From: Lewinellaceae bacterium
GTDB taxonomy: Bacteria; Bacteroidota; Bacteroidia; Chitinophagales; Saprospiraceae
Length of the DNA: 64,000 nt
Assembly: GCA_020636375.1 (NCBI GenBank)
Contig: JACJXZ010000010.1
Coordinates: 1 to 64,000 of the forward strand
Direction of reading: 5' to 3'
Positions 62,885-64,000 of the stretch are shown here, piece after piece. The notes beneath the pieces were generated by a model that did no database searches, was not told the origin of the DNA, and saw nothing but the letters and a program-made list of their open reading frames with translations. The position numbers were made by a program, and so were the translations under genes. Each line of letters starts with the position of its first letter. The first letter of the stretch is position 1.

Positions 62885-64000
62885 ATGAAAAACAGGTTGA
62901 ACCATCTATCAAAAATCACCCTTTTGCTCATTCTCTTAATGACGACTAGTATGGCCGCTTCAGCCCAGACGCTGAACAACGACGGCAATACCCATACCAT
63001 CAGTGCCAACGGTTCCAGTCAACATCAGGGTTCTGCACAAGACTATATCATTCCTTCCAATCCCGGCCACAACACCCTCAGTTTTACCCTCAGAGGAGGT
63101 GATGGAGGTTACGCCAAAGCCGGCGATGATTGCCAAAGCAATGGCGGGGAAGGCGCTACCACGGTAGCTGAATTTTGGGTGGGCAACGGCGCCAATGACT
63201 TGGCACCCGGAGGGACCATCCGCTTTCTTGTGGGAAAATATGGCAGTAGGGGCTTGGTTGGCGGCTCAATTGCTACAACTGGCGCCGGAGGCGGTGGCAC
63301 GGCTGTTTTGTACCGGCCAACGAGCAACGACCCATGGGAAATTCTGGCTGTGGCCGGTGGCGGTGGCGGCGCCTATCAAGGAAATGTCTTTGGCGGATGC
63401 GTAGATAGCCAGCAAGGACAGGGGGGGCGCTCAACGGAGGGCGGGGGAAACGGAGAGGGTGCCAATAGCGGTTCCGGGGGAACAAACGGCAACGGTGGTG
63501 GCGGCGGTGGCGGATCAGAAGGCGGCGGTGGCGGCGGGGGTGCCAATTCCGACGGTGGTGGTGGCAGTACCGGTGGCAAGAAAGGTTTTCCGAATGGCGG
63601 CGGTGGCGGCACCCACGCACAATATGGCGGCTGGGGTTTCGGCGGTGGTGGCGGTGGTGGTGAATGTTGTGGCGGTGGTGGTGGTGGTGGTGGTTATTCC
63701 GGTGGTGGTGGCGGTGCTAATGCCAATAACGGCGGCGGTGGCGGCAGCTACGCTAACACAATCTATGCCATCAGCAGTACCAAAACGGAAGGTGCTAACG
63801 GAGGAGGCAACTCCCAGAACGGATGGGTGGAATATACCTTTTCAAGTACGATTATTGAATGGACGGGAGCCATTGATAACAACTGGCACAACAGCGGCAA
63901 CTGGTCTCCATCCAAGATACCCAGCAGTTTGGATTTCGTTGATATTAGTGCTGCTAATAATGATCCTCACATTTGGTCTGGTTCTCCTGCCACTGCAAAG
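62885..64000 (+). CDS. Secreted glycine-rich protein, 3' end outside the window
   Basis: The frame from ATG 62885 is open to the window edge (372 codons). A signal peptide (ITLLLILLMTTSMAASAQ) is followed by a beta-rich part with SFTLRGGDGGYAK and ILAVAGGGGGAYQG. This pattern resembles the glycine-rich domain of ALK/LTK-like and bacterial surface proteins. Residues about 170-310 are 60-70 percent Gly with Gly6-8 runs, interrupted by Ser, Asn, Cys-Cys and aromatic residues. Then a WTGAIDNNWHNSGNWSPSKIP repeat (in part) begins, a motif typical of large type IX-secreted surface proteins. It is probably a large adhesin or matrix protein; the C-terminal sorting domain would be beyond the window. 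Confidence 0.85.
   Translation, partial: MKNRLNHLSKITLLLILLMTTSMAASAQTLNNDGNTHTISANGSSQHQGSAQDYIIPSNPGHNTLSFTLRGGDGGYAKAGDDCQSNGGEGATTVAEFWVGNGANDLAPGGTIRFLVGKYGSRGLVGGSIATTGAGGGGTAVLYRPTSNDPWEILAVAGGGGGAYQGNVFGGCVDSQQGQGGRSTEGGGNGEGANSGSGGTNGNGGGGGGGSEGGGGGGGANSDGGGGSTGGKKGFPNGGGGGTHAQYGGWGFGGGGGGGECCGGGGGGGGYSGGGGGANANNGGGGGSYANTIYAISSTKTEGANGGGNSQNGWVEYTFSSTIIEWTGAIDNNWHNSGNWSPSKIPSSLDFVDISAANNDPHIWSGSPATAK

Overview
The window is a GC-rich, gene-dense stretch of a Bacteroidota chromosome, most likely a Saprospiraceae-type marine or sludge bacterium. The evidence is a type IX secretion C-terminal domain at 46-47 kb, several families typical of the phylum (DUF2723, DUF3127, DUF4834, DUF4837), a one-protein hybrid two-component system, a LytTR regulator, promoter -7 elements of the TAnnTTTG type, and few Shine-Dalgarno sequences. 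No rRNA, tRNA, CRISPR array or intact transposase was seen.

Layout. 1-12.8 kb (minus strand): a carbohydrate-oxidation block with a partial amylo-1,6-glucosidase, an MGH1/GH63-like glucosidase, a glucose 1-dehydrogenase-like SDR, a secreted two-domain VOC protein, a GMC oxidoreductase, a secreted SMP-30/gluconolactonase, a secreted GlcG/HbpS protein and a double-YHS lipoprotein. 13-16.9 kb: LRR protein, Crp/Fnr regulator and a divergent purF. 17.0-20.8 kb: an AT-richer accessory patch with a xisH-xisI pair and an Eco29kI-like restriction-modification pair, with an aminotransferase gene between them. 20.9-25.5 kb: a pterin dehydratase gene, then the most striking locus, a five-gene plus-strand operon for a tocopherol- or plastoquinone-type prenylquinone.

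That operon encodes geranylgeranyl reductase, a small ferredoxin, a plant/archaeal-type MPBQ/MSBQ methyltransferase (VTE3-like), a gamma-tocopherol methyltransferase (VTE4-like) and homogentisate phytyltransferase (VTE2/HPT-like). Together they could reduce geranylgeranyl-PP to phytyl-PP, attach it to homogentisate and methylate the ring. No tocopherol cyclase and no 4-hydroxyphenylpyruvate dioxygenase are in the window, so the end product is open.

25.5-40.6 kb: mainly housekeeping and envelope genes (M42 peptidase, flippase, DUF3127, RsmG, RluA-type synthase, a large DUF2723 protein, rpiB, M28 peptidase, Tat-type Gfo/Idh oxidoreductase, pckA). 40.8-47.2 kb: a Shewanella-like phosphatase, three tandem CotH-like paralogues and a truncated CotH/lamin-tail/type IX secretion remnant. 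47.4-58.8 kb: LytTR regulator, DUF1761, an acyltransferase-cNMP domain fusion, htpG, an ECF sigma/anti-sigma pair, DUF4837 lipoprotein, MoxR ATPase and a VanX-like dipeptidase. 59.3-64 kb: a TPR hybrid histidine kinase/AraC protein and the start of a secreted glycine-rich protein.

Intergenic spaces carry several palindromic element families. The clearest is a 131-149 bp element bounded by TTCGCGAG/CTCGCGAA, present three times. Functions are read from sequence motifs and remembered family features; no database search was run.
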